Shown: positions 49,195-61,486 of the stretch, in pieces
How positions within the stretch are numbered: the first letter of the stretch is position 1
How the letters are laid out: each line of letters starts with the position of its first letter
Assembly (NCBI GenBank): GCA_021741585.1
Contig: JAIOXN010000001.1
Location: 310,001-374,000, forward strand
DNA from: Aquiluna sp.
Lineage (GTDB): Bacteria > Actinomycetota > Actinomycetes > Actinomycetales > Microbacteriaceae
DNA: 64,000 nt
Direction of reading: 5' to 3'
Notes under the pieces: generated by a model
Told to the model about the DNA's origin: nothing
What the model saw: only the letters and a program-made list of their open reading frames with translations
The model's database searches: none
Made by a program: the position numbers and the translations under genes

Positions 49195-52100
49195 TTGTAC
49201 ATTCTTTCCAAGCTTTCCCTTGCTAATCGCGCTGTAGTCGCACTGATCACCGTAATCGTGGCCGCCTTCGGTGTGCTATCGGTTGGCTCTTTGAAGCAAG
49301 AACTCATTCCTTCGATTGAGATTCCAGCTGCCGCCATTGTGACTAGCTACCCGGGCGCTTCTCCAGAGGTGGTTGATGCTCAGGTCTCAGTTCCTATCGA
49401 GAATGCGGTCCTTGGCCTAGAAGGCTTAGAGTCGACGACCGTGACTTCGACTACTGGTCTATCGGTGTTGAGAATATCTTTTGTCTATGGCACAACTGCA
49501 GCTCAAGCAACCGAGCGGTTAAACGCAGCACTTGATGCAGTGTCCGCTGCGTTGCCCTCTGATGCAAATTCGAATGTAATCTCTGGAAGCTTTGACTCGG
49601 TGCCAATCATGGTTCTGGCCGTATCGGCAAATTCGGGTGACAACACTGCAATTGCAGAAAGTCTCAACTCAATTGCACCATCGCTGTTCCAGCAGGTTGC
49701 GGGAGTCCGAGATGTCGCTGTCTCGGGCGCAAAAGTAAAGCAGGTTAACCTGCAACTAAACCAAGTCAAACTTGCTCAAAATGGCTTGAGCGCAAGGGAT
49801 ATCTCCACGACACTGCAAGCGAATGGCTTGGTATTACCTATTGGAACCCTGAACGATGAAGATGGCAACATTGCAATTCAAATCGGTTCAGCAGTCGACA
49901 CCATTGAGAAGTTCAAAGCGCTACCGCTTATCACCGCAACACCTCTCGAAACAGTTCTAACTATTGGGGATGTCGCAGTTGTGACATATGAAGAGGCTCC
50001 TGTCACCTCAATAGCCAGGACCAACGGCCTAGAGTCACTTGCGATCGCCATCACGAAGACACCTGAGGGAAATTCGGTCGCAGTTTCACACGGGGTTCAG
50101 GATTTGGTTCCGCAGTTGATTGCAGACCTTGGTGGCGACGTTACAGTGATCACGACCTTGGACCAGGCTCCATATATTGAGAAGTCGATCAAGGACCTCA
50201 CCACTGAGGGCCTCTTGGGACTTGGATTTGCAATTCTGATTATTTTGATCTTCTTGTTTTCAGTGAAATCAACAATCATCACAGCGATTTCGATACCAAC
50301 TTCCGTTTTGATCACATTTATCGGCCTGCAGGTTGCCGACTACTCTCTGAACATTTTGACCCTTGGTGCTTTAACCATTGCGATTGGTCGCGTGGTGGAT
50401 GACTCAATCGTTGTTATTGAAAATATCAACCGTCACCTCAGCTATGGCGAGACTCGCAAGAAGGCAGTTCTCACCGCAGTCAAGGAAGTTTCTGGTGCGA
50501 TTACTGCATCCACCATTACTACTGTCGCAGTCTTCCTGCCAATCGCCCTAGTTGGCGGCTTGATTGGCGAGCTGTTCCGCCCATTCGCCTTCACGGTTGC
50601 GATTGCTCTTCTAGCTTCCCTTCTTGTATCGCTTACCATCGTTCCGGTTTTGGCCTATTGGTTCCTCAGAATGCCAAAGCGTTTGGTTGAAGCCAAAGCA
50701 GCAGATCCGAAGAAGTTTGAGAAGAAACAACGCCAAATCGAGGAAGAGCGCGAAAAGAAGAATTTCTTGATTCGCGGTTACCTTCCAATTCTTAACGGCA
50801 CTAGGCGTCACCCGTGGTTGACCGTGACAGCTGCAATATTAATTCTTGGATTCACCGTCTCACTGGTTCCGCAACTTAAGACCAACTTCATCGATGGTGG
50901 AAACTCTGGACAGTTCAGTGCTCGCCTAGAGATGCCAAACTCGGCATCACTTGAGGATCAGGATGCAGCTGCAAAAGACCTTGAAGCCAAGATCCTTGAG
51001 ATCGAGGGTGTAGATGTGGTTCAGACCACCATCGGCTCTGCAGCCGATGGCCGAGTTGCCTTTGGTGCTGCAGCATCTGGAATCTCAATCACGGTTGCCG
51101 TTGATGAAGAAGCTGATGCAGCACTGATTCAAGAAGAAGTCCTTGCAATTGAAGTTGCAGACGGTAGCGAACTAATCGTTTCTGCAGGAGGTCCTGGATT
51201 TGGATCTTCCAGCACGATTGACATCAAAGTCAGCGCAAATGACAACGAAGTTCTCCAAGAAGCAGTCGACGCAATTGCAGAAGACATGAAGACACTCGCA
51301 GTTATTAGCGATGTCACAACAACCTTGCAGGCCGATGAGCGCGTGCTAGAAGTTGTCGTCGACCGCAAGAAGGCTGCAGCCATTGGTCTTTCTGAGACCG
51401 CTGTGACCGGCATTGTTGCTGCTCAATTGCGACCAACCGCGCTCGGAAAACTAACCATTGACGGCAAAGAGGCTCAGATTTACGTCTCCGGAGTCAAGGC
51501 TCCGGAAAGCATTTCTGACATCAAGGCATTGGTCATTCCAACTCTGACTGGAATTGTGAGGCTTGATTCGATCGCTTCTGTAACCGAGGTGTTGAAGCCA
51601 ACCAGTATCACCTCTGAGCGCGGAAACCGGACGGCAACCGTGGCCCTTACCCCAATCGGAGATGACCTTGGAGCTGTGGCTACCGAGGTAACCGCAAAGC
51701 TTGACGGAATTGCTCTGCCGGCCGGTGCTGAAGCCAGCATCGGTGGCGCGGCAAGCGACCAGGCAGACTCATTTGAACAACTAGGAATCGCGCTGCTAGC
51801 CGCGATTGCCATTGTTTATATCGTTATGGTTGCAACCTTTGGTTCGATGATTCAGCCACTGGTTCTTTTGATCTCGATCCCATTTGCGGCAACTGGTGCA
51901 CTTGGATTGCTATTGATCACTGACACTCCACTTGGAGTTCCAGCGCTAATCGGTATGTTGATGCTGATTGGAATTGTGGTTACCAACGCAATCGTTTTGA
52001 TCGACCTGGTCAACCAATATCGCAAGGCCGGCAGGTCTGTAGAGGATTCATTGGTCTCAGGTTCTAGACAACGTCTGCGTCCGATCTTGATGACTGCACT

Positions 52101-52929
52101 TGCGACTATCTTTGCCCTAACCCCGATGGCTCTTGGCATTACCGGTGAGGGAGGCTTCATTTCCCAACCGCTTGCAATTGTCGTGATTGGCGGATTGCTG
52201 TCCTCAACCCTTCTAACCCTGATCTTGGTTCCGACCTTGTATTGGTTGATTGAAGGGCGCAAGGAGCGCAAGGCAATTAGAGCTGCAAAAAAACTAGCCA
52301 AGGGTGGCAAGAAGGCCGCTAAAGTTCAGGCAAAAATCGATGCCATTGCAGCCAAAGCGCAAGCCAAAGCTGACGCAATCGCAGCCAAAGAGCAAGCCAA
52401 ACTAGACAAACTTCAGGCCGCAATTGAAAAACAGCAAGTGAAACTAGAGACGGCTGTGATAGCTCCTGTTGATGCCGAGTCGACTTCTCCTGAAGTTGCT
52501 GTTGTCGAGGAGGCGGAGGCTAAGCCGGAACAAATAAGGCAGGAGCCACCGACACCACAGACGCCACCGACACCATCGTTCTACTCCCCCAATAACCCTG
52601 AATATCAGATCCCCGCAACCGATGAGCCGGGGTTTGCGCTGACGCCTGCCACACCTGCGGCAGCGCCAGAGCTGGCATGGTCAGTCGATCCTTCCAACAT
52701 GGAATTAGACGACGATAATTCAATGGCCTGGAATGAGCAGAAGACTGAAACTTCTCCAATTGCTGCGGCCAAGGATCAAGAACTTCCGGAATTTATAATC
52801 ACCAAACCAGTCGAGGAGCCGGCTAGAAAGCCAAACCGCTCCGAGATTCGCGATGCTAAACGCCAAGCCAAAGCTGACATAAAAGCTCAACGCAGGGCTG
52901 CTAAAGACTCGCGTCACTCTGAAGATTAA
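49195..52929 (+). CDS. RND-family efflux transporter (AcrB/HAE1-like) with cytoplasmic tail
   Basis: A 1244-residue transporter with the RND layout: one helix, a large external loop, six helices, and the whole repeated. The proton-relay aspartates are at 402-403 in GRVVDDSIVVIENI. Membrane sequence ends at about residue 1018, where AcrB proteins stop. Here some 225 further residues follow: an Ala/Lys/Gln-rich coiled coil with repeated AIAAKxQAK units, a Pro-rich stretch, and a highly charged end. No periplasmic adaptor or outer-membrane channel gene is near, in line with a Gram-positive envelope. The start is TTG at 49195, with GAGGT at 49186-49190. The substrate is unknown. Confidence 0.88.
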   Translation: MYILSKLSLANRAVVALITVIVAAFGVLSVGSLKQELIPSIEIPAAAIVTSYPGASPEVVDAQVSVPIENAVLGLEGLESTTVTSTTGLSVLRISFVYGTTAAQATERLNAALDAVSAALPSDANSNVISGSFDSVPIMVLAVSANSGDNTAIAESLNSIAPSLFQQVAGVRDVAVSGAKVKQVNLQLNQVKLAQNGLSARDISTTLQANGLVLPIGTLNDEDGNIAIQIGSAVDTIEKFKALPLITATPLETVLTIGDVAVVTYEEAPVTSIARTNGLESLAIAITKTPEGNSVAVSHGVQDLVPQLIADLGGDVTVITTLDQAPYIEKSIKDLTTEGLLGLGFAILIILIFLFSVKSTIITAISIPTSVLITFIGLQVADYSLNILTLGALTIAIGRVVDDSIVVIENINRHLSYGETRKKAVLTAVKEVSGAITASTITTVAVFLPIALVGGLIGELFRPFAFTVAIALLASLLVSLTIVPVLAYWFLRMPKRLVEAKAADPKKFEKKQRQIEEEREKKNFLIRGYLPILNGTRRHPWLTVTAAILILGFTVSLVPQLKTNFIDGGNSGQFSARLEMPNSASLEDQDAAAKDLEAKILEIEGVDVVQTTIGSAADGRVAFGAAASGISITVAVDEEADAALIQEEVLAIEVADGSELIVSAGGPGFGSSSTIDIKVSANDNEVLQEAVDAIAEDMKTLAVISDVTTTLQADERVLEVVVDRKKAAAIGLSETAVTGIVAAQLRPTALGKLTIDGKEAQIYVSGVKAPESISDIKALVIPTLTGIVRLDSIASVTEVLKPTSITSERGNRTATVALTPIGDDLGAVATEVTAKLDGIALPAGAEASIGGAASDQADSFEQLGIALLAAIAIVYIVMVATFGSMIQPLVLLISIPFAATGALGLLLITDTPLGVPALIGMLMLIGIVVTNAIVLIDLVNQYRKAGRSVEDSLVSGSRQRLRPILMTALATIFALTPMALGITGEGGFISQPLAIVVIGGLLSSTLLTLILVPTLYWLIEGRKERKAIRAAKKLAKGGKKAAKVQAKIDAIAAKAQAKADAIAAKEQAKLDKLQAAIEKQQVKLETAVIAPVDAESTSPEVAVVEEAEAKPEQIRQEPPTPQTPPTPSFYSPNNPEYQIPATDEPGFALTPATPAAAPELAWSVDPSNMELDDDNSMAWNEQKTETSPIAAAKDQELPEFIITKPVEEPARKPNRSEIRDAKRQAKADIKAQRRAAKDSRHSED

Positions 52930-52937
52930 GCCGGAAC

Positions 52938-53525
52938 ATGGCTGACTACATAGTTTGGGTGGACTGCGAGATGACAGGTCTCCAAGTCGAGATTGATGAA
53001 ATCTGCGAGATTGCTGTTGTTGTGACCGATTCGGAGTTGAACCTAGTTCACGAGGGTCTTCAATTGGTAATCAAACCAAGCGATACGGCAATGGCAAACA
53101 TGGGTGATTTTGTCACCCAGATGCACACCGACTCAGGCTTACTTGTGGAGATCCCAAGCGGAATCTCGATCCAGGAGGCCCAATCCCAGGTGCTGGAATA
53201 CATCAAGCAGTGGGTTAGCACCGAGAGATCGGCACCACTTGCCGGAAACTCGATAGGCACCGATCGCATGTTCTTGAATCGTCAGATGCCTGAACTTGAC
53301 TCCTATTTGCACTACAGAAATATTGATGTTAGCTCACTGAAGGAGCTATCACGCAGGTGGTACCCAAGGACCTATTTCCAAATGCCAAAGAAAAACGGCA
53401 ATCACCGTGCGCTGGCTGACATCTTGGAATCTATCAAGGAATTGAATTATTACCGTAAAGCTATTTTGGTTGAAGCACCTGGCCCGGATTCCGATACCGC
53501 AAAAGCAATCGCACAGAGCCTCTAG
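52938..53525 (+). CDS. orn: Oligoribonuclease
   Basis: Degrades 2-5 nucleotide RNA fragments and pGpG to mononucleotides. The 195-residue DEDDh exonuclease has Asp9 and Glu11 in WVDCEMTGL, NSIGTDRMFL and the HRALADI motif. It follows the RND gene by 8 bases with a weak ribosome binding site, and lies upstream of tRNA-His. Confidence 0.95.
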   Translation: MADYIVWVDCEMTGLQVEIDEICEIAVVVTDSELNLVHEGLQLVIKPSDTAMANMGDFVTQMHTDSGLLVEIPSGISIQEAQSQVLEYIKQWVSTERSAPLAGNSIGTDRMFLNRQMPELDSYLHYRNIDVSSLKELSRRWYPRTYFQMPKKNGNHRALADILESIKELNYYRKAILVEAPGPDSDTAKAIAQSL

Positions 53526-53563
53526 CGCTGCTAGAATCTAGAAGTTCTGGGCAACCAGACATG

Positions 53564-53639
53564 GTGGGTATAGCTCAGCTGGTAGAGCACCTGGTTGTGG
53601 TCCAGGGGGCCGCGGGTTCAAGTCCCGTTACTCACCCCA
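53564..53639 (+). tRNA. tRNA-His (anticodon GUG)
   Basis: Acceptor stem GTGGGTA/TACTCAC with one G-U pair, an extra G at 53563 that can serve as the G-1 base specific for tRNA-His, anticodon stem CCTGG/CCAGG with loop TTGTGGT (GTG), discriminator C at 53636 and an encoded CCA. Confidence 0.97.
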
Positions 53640-53642
53640 AAG

Positions 53643-53672
53643 AAAAAGCCGAGGAGAAATCCTCGGCTTTTT
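53643..53672. terminator. Bidirectional intrinsic terminator between tRNA-His and gatB
   Basis: AAAAAGCCGAGGA and its perfect complement TCCTCGGCTTTTT flank a GAAA tetraloop. T-runs occur on both strands, so it can end transcription from both the tRNA-His side and the gatB side. It is the only textbook terminator I find in the window. Confidence 0.93.
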
Positions 53673-53683
53673 GCTTTTTCAAG

Positions 53684-55186
53684 CTACTTTGAAGCTCTTT
53701 CAAGAATTAGTTCACGCACTCGAGCGGCATCTACCTGCCCACGCATCGCCTGCATTACTGCGCCAATAACTGCACCTGCTGCCTGAACCTTACCCTCACG
53801 GATTTTCTCAAGAACATCTGGCTGTGAAGCAAGAGCCTTGTCAATAGCTTCGATAAGCGCACCGTCATCTTTGACAACCTTGAGTCCACGCTTTTCAATT
53901 ACTTGAGCCGGTTCGCCTTCACCAGCAAGGACTCCCGCAACTACGTCTCGCGCCATGCGGTCGGTGAGATCGCCGGCATCAATCAGCTTCTGGATCTGGG
54001 CCACCTGCAATGGGGTGATGCTTAGGTCCTGAACCACCAAGTTTTCCGCGTTGGCAATTCTGGCCAATTCACCTGTCCACCATTTACGCGCAGCTTGAGG
54101 TGCAGCACCTGCCTTAACTGTGTCCTCAACCTGATCTAGCAAGTCCGAATTGACAACATCTCGGAACTCAAGTTCGGCAAATCCCCACTCTTCTTGGAGA
54201 CGCCTGCGACGAAGTGAAGGCATCTCAGGAAGCGATGCCCTAATCTCTTCAATCCACTCTTTGGATGGCTGAACTGGCACCAAATCTGGCTCTGGGAAGT
54301 AGCGGTAATCATCTGCATCTGACTTTGGTCGACCGGAAGAGGTGTGACCACGGTCTTCGTGCCAGTGCCGGGTTTCCTGGGTAATGGTGCCGCCGTTGGC
54401 AAGAATGTAGCCCTGTCGCTGAATCTCATAGCGAACTGCATTTTCCACCGAACGCAATGAGTTCACGTTCTTGGTTTCGGTTCTGGTACCAAGCTTTTCT
54501 TGACCCTTTGGTCTAAGGGAAACGTTTGCATCGCAGCGCACATTTCCACGTTCCATTTTGGCGTCAGAGACATCCATAGCTTTTACAATCTCGCGAATAG
54601 CACGCACATAGGCAGCAGCCAATTCAGGAGCCTTGTCCCCCGCGCCAAAGATTGGCTTGGTCACAATCTCAACCAATGGCACACCGGCACGGTTGTAGTC
54701 AACCAGCGAGTATTCGGCTCCCTGGATGCGACCTGTTGCGCCACCGACGTGGGTGAGCTTTCCGGCATCCTCTTCCATGTGGGCGCGTTCAATCAGCACA
54801 GTGTGGACTTCACCTGATTCCAGCTCAATGTCGATCTTGCCTTCAAAGGCAATTGGCTCGTCATATTGAGAGGTCTGGAAGTTCTTTGCTAGATCCGGGT
54901 AGAAGTAGTTCTTTCTTGCAAACCTTCCGGTTGGAGCAATCTGGCAATCCAACGCCAATCCAATCGCGATGGAAGATTCAACCGCCTTGCGGTTTACCGC
55001 AGGAAGCGAGCCTGGCAGAGCAATACAGATTGGGCAGACATTGGTGTTTGGTTCACTACCAAAGACGTTTGCGCATCCGCAAAACATCTTGCTCTTGGTG
55101 TTGAGCTCAACGTGAACCTCGAGACCAATCACGACTTCAAATTTGTCCAGTGCATCCTCGTAAGAGAGCAATTGTTCTTTAGCCAT
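53684..55186 (-). CDS. gatB: Asp/Glu-tRNA amidotransferase subunit B
   Basis: The tRNA-binding and kinase subunit of GatCAB, which converts Glu-tRNA(Gln) and Asp-tRNA(Asn) to the amidated forms. The 500-residue product has [20 protein letters not shown], the four-cysteine zinc region starting CGCANVFG, and the C-terminal YqeY/tail domain. ATG 55186 overlaps the gatA stop (TAATG). GGAGG (55198-55194) lies 7 bases upstream, so a longer upstream frame is rejected. It is last in the iscS-mnmA-ligA-gatC-gatA-gatB run. Confidence 0.96.
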   Translation of the reverse strand: MAKEQLLSYEDALDKFEVVIGLEVHVELNTKSKMFCGCANVFGSEPNTNVCPICIALPGSLPAVNRKAVESSIAIGLALDCQIAPTGRFARKNYFYPDLAKNFQTSQYDEPIAFEGKIDIELESGEVHTVLIERAHMEEDAGKLTHVGGATGRIQGAEYSLVDYNRAGVPLVEIVTKPIFGAGDKAPELAAAYVRAIREIVKAMDVSDAKMERGNVRCDANVSLRPKGQEKLGTRTETKNVNSLRSVENAVRYEIQRQGYILANGGTITQETRHWHEDRGHTSSGRPKSDADDYRYFPEPDLVPVQPSKEWIEEIRASLPEMPSLRRRRLQEEWGFAELEFRDVVNSDLLDQVEDTVKAGAAPQAARKWWTGELARIANAENLVVQDLSITPLQVAQIQKLIDAGDLTDRMARDVVAGVLAGEGEPAQVIEKRGLKVVKDDGALIEAIDKALASQPDVLEKIREGKVQAAGAVIGAVMQAMRGQVDAARVRELILERASK

Positions 55187-56688
55187 TATTTGACCTCCAA
55201 CTTTGGTGCCTTGGCAATCAACGGGGAGCCCCATTCATCGGTGTAGAGCTTCTCAATAATTGCTCCCACTCGATACATCTGAGCATCCTGCATCGCAGGA
55301 GCCAAAATTTGAACACCGGATGGCAAGCCATCTTCTTGAGCCAAGCCGTTAGGAACTGACATTCCTGGGATTCCCGCCAGGTTGGCCGGAATGGTTGCAA
55401 CGTCATTTAGATACATCGCAATTGGGTCATTGACCTTTTCACCGATCTTGAAAGCGGTGGTCGGTGCAGTTGGGGTCAACAGAACATCGACCTGAGAAAA
55501 GGCCTTCTCAAGGTCCTGCTGGATCAATGTTCTAACCTTCTGGGCGCTGCCGTAATAAGCGTCGTAGTAACCAGAAGAGAGCGCATAGGTGCCAAGAATG
55601 ATTCTTCTTTTCACCTCAGGACCAAAACCAGCTTCACGGGTTGCTGCCATCACGCGCTCAATGGTTGGGTTGCCCTCTGGGGCGACCCGTAGACCAAATC
55701 GAACTGAGTCAAACTTGGCAAGGTTCGAAGATGCCTCTGCGGGCAAAATCAAGTAGTAGGCGGCGATTGCGTACTCAAAGCTTGGGCAATCAACTTCAAC
55801 CACCTCGACACCCTGAGCTGTTAGCTTGGCGATAGTGTCATCGAAACATGCCTTCACACCGGGTTGGAAACCATCTTTAGAAAGCTGCTTTACAATCCCA
55901 ACGCGTAAACCCTTGACGTCAGCGTTCTTCACGGCATCGGTCATTGATCCCAAAGAATCCTTTAGTGAAGTTGAATCGTGAGGATCGTGGCCAGAAATGA
56001 CATCCTGCAGCAGTGCAGAATCTAGAACCGTATTGGAAACCGGCCCAATCTGGTCAAGTGAGCTCGCAAGAGCAATCAGACCATAACGTGAAACCGCACC
56101 GTAGGTTGGCTTCGCGCCAACTGAACCTGTAACTGCAGCTGGATATCTGATCGAACCACCGGTGTCGCTGCCAATCGCAATTGGAGCAAGGTGTCCGGCA
56201 ACGGCCGAACTTGAACCACCACCTGATCCACCAGGAATGCGGTCTAGGTCCCAAGGATTCCTGCTTGGTCCAAATGCTGAATATTCCGTGGAAGAACCCA
56301 TGGCAAATTCATCGAGGTTTGTCTTACCAAGAATTGGCAGTCCGGAAGCGCGAAGTTTCTTGACGACGGTTGCGTCATACTGCGGCACCCAGCCCTCAAG
56401 AATCTTTGATCCAGATGTGGTTGGAGCATCAGTGGTGGTGAGGTTGTCTTTCACCGCGATTGGAACACCGTGAAGAATCGACAGAATTTTGCCCTCAGCC
56501 TGTGCCTTATCTGCAGAAACTGCGGCTGCCATGGCATTCTCTCGGCTTTGATATAAATATGAATTTGTCTGAGGGTTTAGGGCCTCGGCACGGTCATAGA
56601 AAGCTTTGGTCACCTCTTGTGAAGAAATTTCCTTGGATGCAATTAGGTCAGCAATCTCGGCTGCGGTTTTGAAAACTAGTTCGGTCAT
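55186..56688 (-). CDS. gatA: Asp/Glu-tRNA amidotransferase subunit A
   Basis: The glutaminase subunit of GatCAB, an amidase-signature enzyme of 500 residues. The Ser-cisSer-Lys triad is intact: Lys80 (AVKDN), Ser155 (GGSGGGSSS) and Ser179 (DTGGSIR). It starts 3 bases after gatC and overlaps gatB by one base, so the three subunits are co-translated. Confidence 0.97.
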   Translation of the reverse strand: MTELVFKTAAEIADLIASKEISSQEVTKAFYDRAEALNPQTNSYLYQSRENAMAAAVSADKAQAEGKILSILHGVPIAVKDNLTTTDAPTTSGSKILEGWVPQYDATVVKKLRASGLPILGKTNLDEFAMGSSTEYSAFGPSRNPWDLDRIPGGSGGGSSSAVAGHLAPIAIGSDTGGSIRYPAAVTGSVGAKPTYGAVSRYGLIALASSLDQIGPVSNTVLDSALLQDVISGHDPHDSTSLKDSLGSMTDAVKNADVKGLRVGIVKQLSKDGFQPGVKACFDDTIAKLTAQGVEVVEVDCPSFEYAIAAYYLILPAEASSNLAKFDSVRFGLRVAPEGNPTIERVMAATREAGFGPEVKRRIILGTYALSSGYYDAYYGSAQKVRTLIQQDLEKAFSQVDVLLTPTAPTTAFKIGEKVNDPIAMYLNDVATIPANLAGIPGMSVPNGLAQEDGLPSGVQILAPAMQDAQMYRVGAIIEKLYTDEWGSPLIAKAPKLEVK

Positions 56689-56691
56689 CTT

Positions 56692-56988
56692 TTAGTCCTC
56701 ATCCAAAATTGCGGCCACGCGGAAGCGGCCATCGGCACTGTCAGGAGCTCCGGAAAGCGCTTCTGCCTGAGTCAATGACGGCTCAACAACGTCTTCGCGA
56801 TAGACATTTGCCATTGGGATTGGGTGGCTGGTGGCCTTGATATCCCCCGATACCGCCTTTTTCACGGTGGCGACAGCATCAACAATGACGTTGAGTTCTT
56901 TGGCGAGGGTTTCAACTTCATCCTCGGTAACCAGGATTCTGGCCAATGAAGCCAGATGCCTCACTGTGTCGGGAGTAATTTCAGACAT
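56692..56988 (-). CDS. gatC: Asp/Glu-tRNA amidotransferase subunit C
   Basis: A 98-residue small subunit that stabilises GatA and GatB. The N-terminal helices (VRHLASLARILVTEDEVETLAKELN) and the C-terminal DED tail match the family. It follows ligA by 36 bases and leads the gatCAB trio. Confidence 0.95.
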   Translation of the reverse strand: MSEITPDTVRHLASLARILVTEDEVETLAKELNVIVDAVATVKKAVSGDIKATSHPIPMANVYREDVVEPSLTQAEALSGAPDSADGRFRVAAILDED

Positions 56989-57024
56989 GCGTCACTCAAT
57001 TCAATTGGGGTTTCGAAACCAAGT

Positions 57025-60229
<3,205 letters not shown>

Positions 60230-60235
60230 TGGTCA

Positions 60236-60241
60236 AGTCTA
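60236..60241 (-). promoter_or_regulatory. Candidate -10 element for leaderless mnmA mRNA
   Basis: TAGACT on the minus strand, then 6 bases and ATG, in the 23-base gap after the desulfurase gene. Confidence 0.4.
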
Positions 60242-60252
60242 AATTGCAATGC

Positions 60253-61425
60253 TTAGTTTTGTAAGGCTTGGGCCTTGATTGCCCCAGAAACAGCCGGACC
60301 AATCGCCGCAATAAAAGCGTCAATATCCGCAGCAGTTGTCGTGTGACCCAAAGTCACCCGAATGCAAGCTTTTGCAAGATTCTCTTCGATTCCCATACCA
60401 ATCAACACGTGTGATGGACCGAGAACACCAGCCTGGCAGGCGCTTCCAGAGGACACGCTAATCCCCTGCTGGTCAAGAAGGAACAATAAAGAATCGCTTT
60501 GGGTGTTAGGAAAAATAAGGTGCGCGTTGTGTGGAACACGGTTGGCGCCCTTGGTAGTGACAATTGCCTCGGGGATTAGCTCCAAAACCTTATTTTCAAG
60601 CTCATCACGTAATTTGCCAAGCTTTTCTTCTCTACTATCCATGTCGGCCAACGAAGCGGTTGCGGCTGCAGCAAAAGCAGCGGCACTGGCGAAGTTCATG
60701 GTTCCCGAGCGCAATGCGCGTTCCTGCCCACCGCCATGCAAAAGAGACTCAGGCTTCATGTCTCGCCGAACAATAAGGGCGCCAATGCCAATTGGTGCAC
60801 CCACTTTGTGCCCGGAAATAGACATTGCAGCCAAGCCACTACTAGCAAAGTCAATTGGCACATGGCCAAAAGCGGCTACCGCGTCCGAATGCACAGGAAT
60901 GCCAAACGGTTTTGCAATCTCAGAAACTTTTTGGATGTCTGTAATTACGCCGGTCTCGTTATTAACCGTCATCAGGGAAATTAGAGCGACTCTCCGATGG
61001 TTCTCTGTTAGGAACTCTTGCAGGGAGTTCAGGTTTACCATTCCGTCTGACTCAACTCTGAGGTAGTGAACCTTGGCACCTTGATTTGCTTCAAGCCAGA
61101 TTGCTGGATCCAAAAGTGCATGGTGCTCGGTTGCTGCCGTGATGATGATGTTTCGGTTTGGATCCTTGGCAATTTGCTGCCAATAAATTCCCTTGATGGC
61201 ATGGTTATCGGCTTCTGTGCCCCCGGAGAGAAAAATAACCTCGGAACGATTGCAATTGATCGCCTTGGCAATTTGATCTCGAGCATCCTCAAGAATGGAA
61301 CGAACCAATTGGCCAGAAGAGTGCACAGAGGATGGGTTCCCAGTCTCTTCGAGTGCTCTCAAGAGCGCCGCTTTAGATTCTTCTCTGAGCGTTGTTGTGG
61401 AGGCGTGGTCCAAGAAAACCGACAT
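60253..61425 (-). CDS. iscS: Cysteine desulfurase (IscS/NifS type)
   Basis: A PLP enzyme of 390 residues that takes sulfur from cysteine as a persulfide. Lys207 (ISGHKVGAP) binds PLP and Cys330 (SSGSACQAGV) is the active-site cysteine. The following mnmA gene suggests it feeds tRNA thiolation, as well as possible Fe-S assembly. A longer open frame upstream overlaps glgX on the other strand; MSVFLDHASTT is the usual N-terminus. TAGGCT lies 7 bases before the ATG, fitting a leaderless mRNA. Confidence 0.94.
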   Translation of the reverse strand: MSVFLDHASTTTLREESKAALLRALEETGNPSSVHSSGQLVRSILEDARDQIAKAINCNRSEVIFLSGGTEADNHAIKGIYWQQIAKDPNRNIIITAATEHHALLDPAIWLEANQGAKVHYLRVESDGMVNLNSLQEFLTENHRRVALISLMTVNNETGVITDIQKVSEIAKPFGIPVHSDAVAAFGHVPIDFASSGLAAMSISGHKVGAPIGIGALIVRRDMKPESLLHGGGQERALRSGTMNFASAAAFAAAATASLADMDSREEKLGKLRDELENKVLELIPEAIVTTKGANRVPHNAHLIFPNTQSDSLLFLLDQQGISVSSGSACQAGVLGPSHVLIGMGIEENLAKACIRVTLGHTTTAADIDAFIAAIGPAVSGAIKAQALQN

Positions 61426-61432
61426 GCCCTCA

Positions 61433-61438
61433 AGCCTA
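61433..61438 (-). promoter_or_regulatory. Candidate -10 element for leaderless desulfurase mRNA
   Basis: TAGGCT on the minus strand, then 7 bases and ATG, in the 61-base divergent gap with glgX. Confidence 0.4.
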
Positions 61439-61486
61439 TTGTCACAAGTTAGAAATCTTCCACCGCTAACCTTATGGGCGAGGAAA

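Noticed and set aside
60362-61066. Open frame of 234 codons on the plus strand
   Set aside because: Antisense to the cysteine desulfurase, which has its lysine, cysteine and full family pattern.
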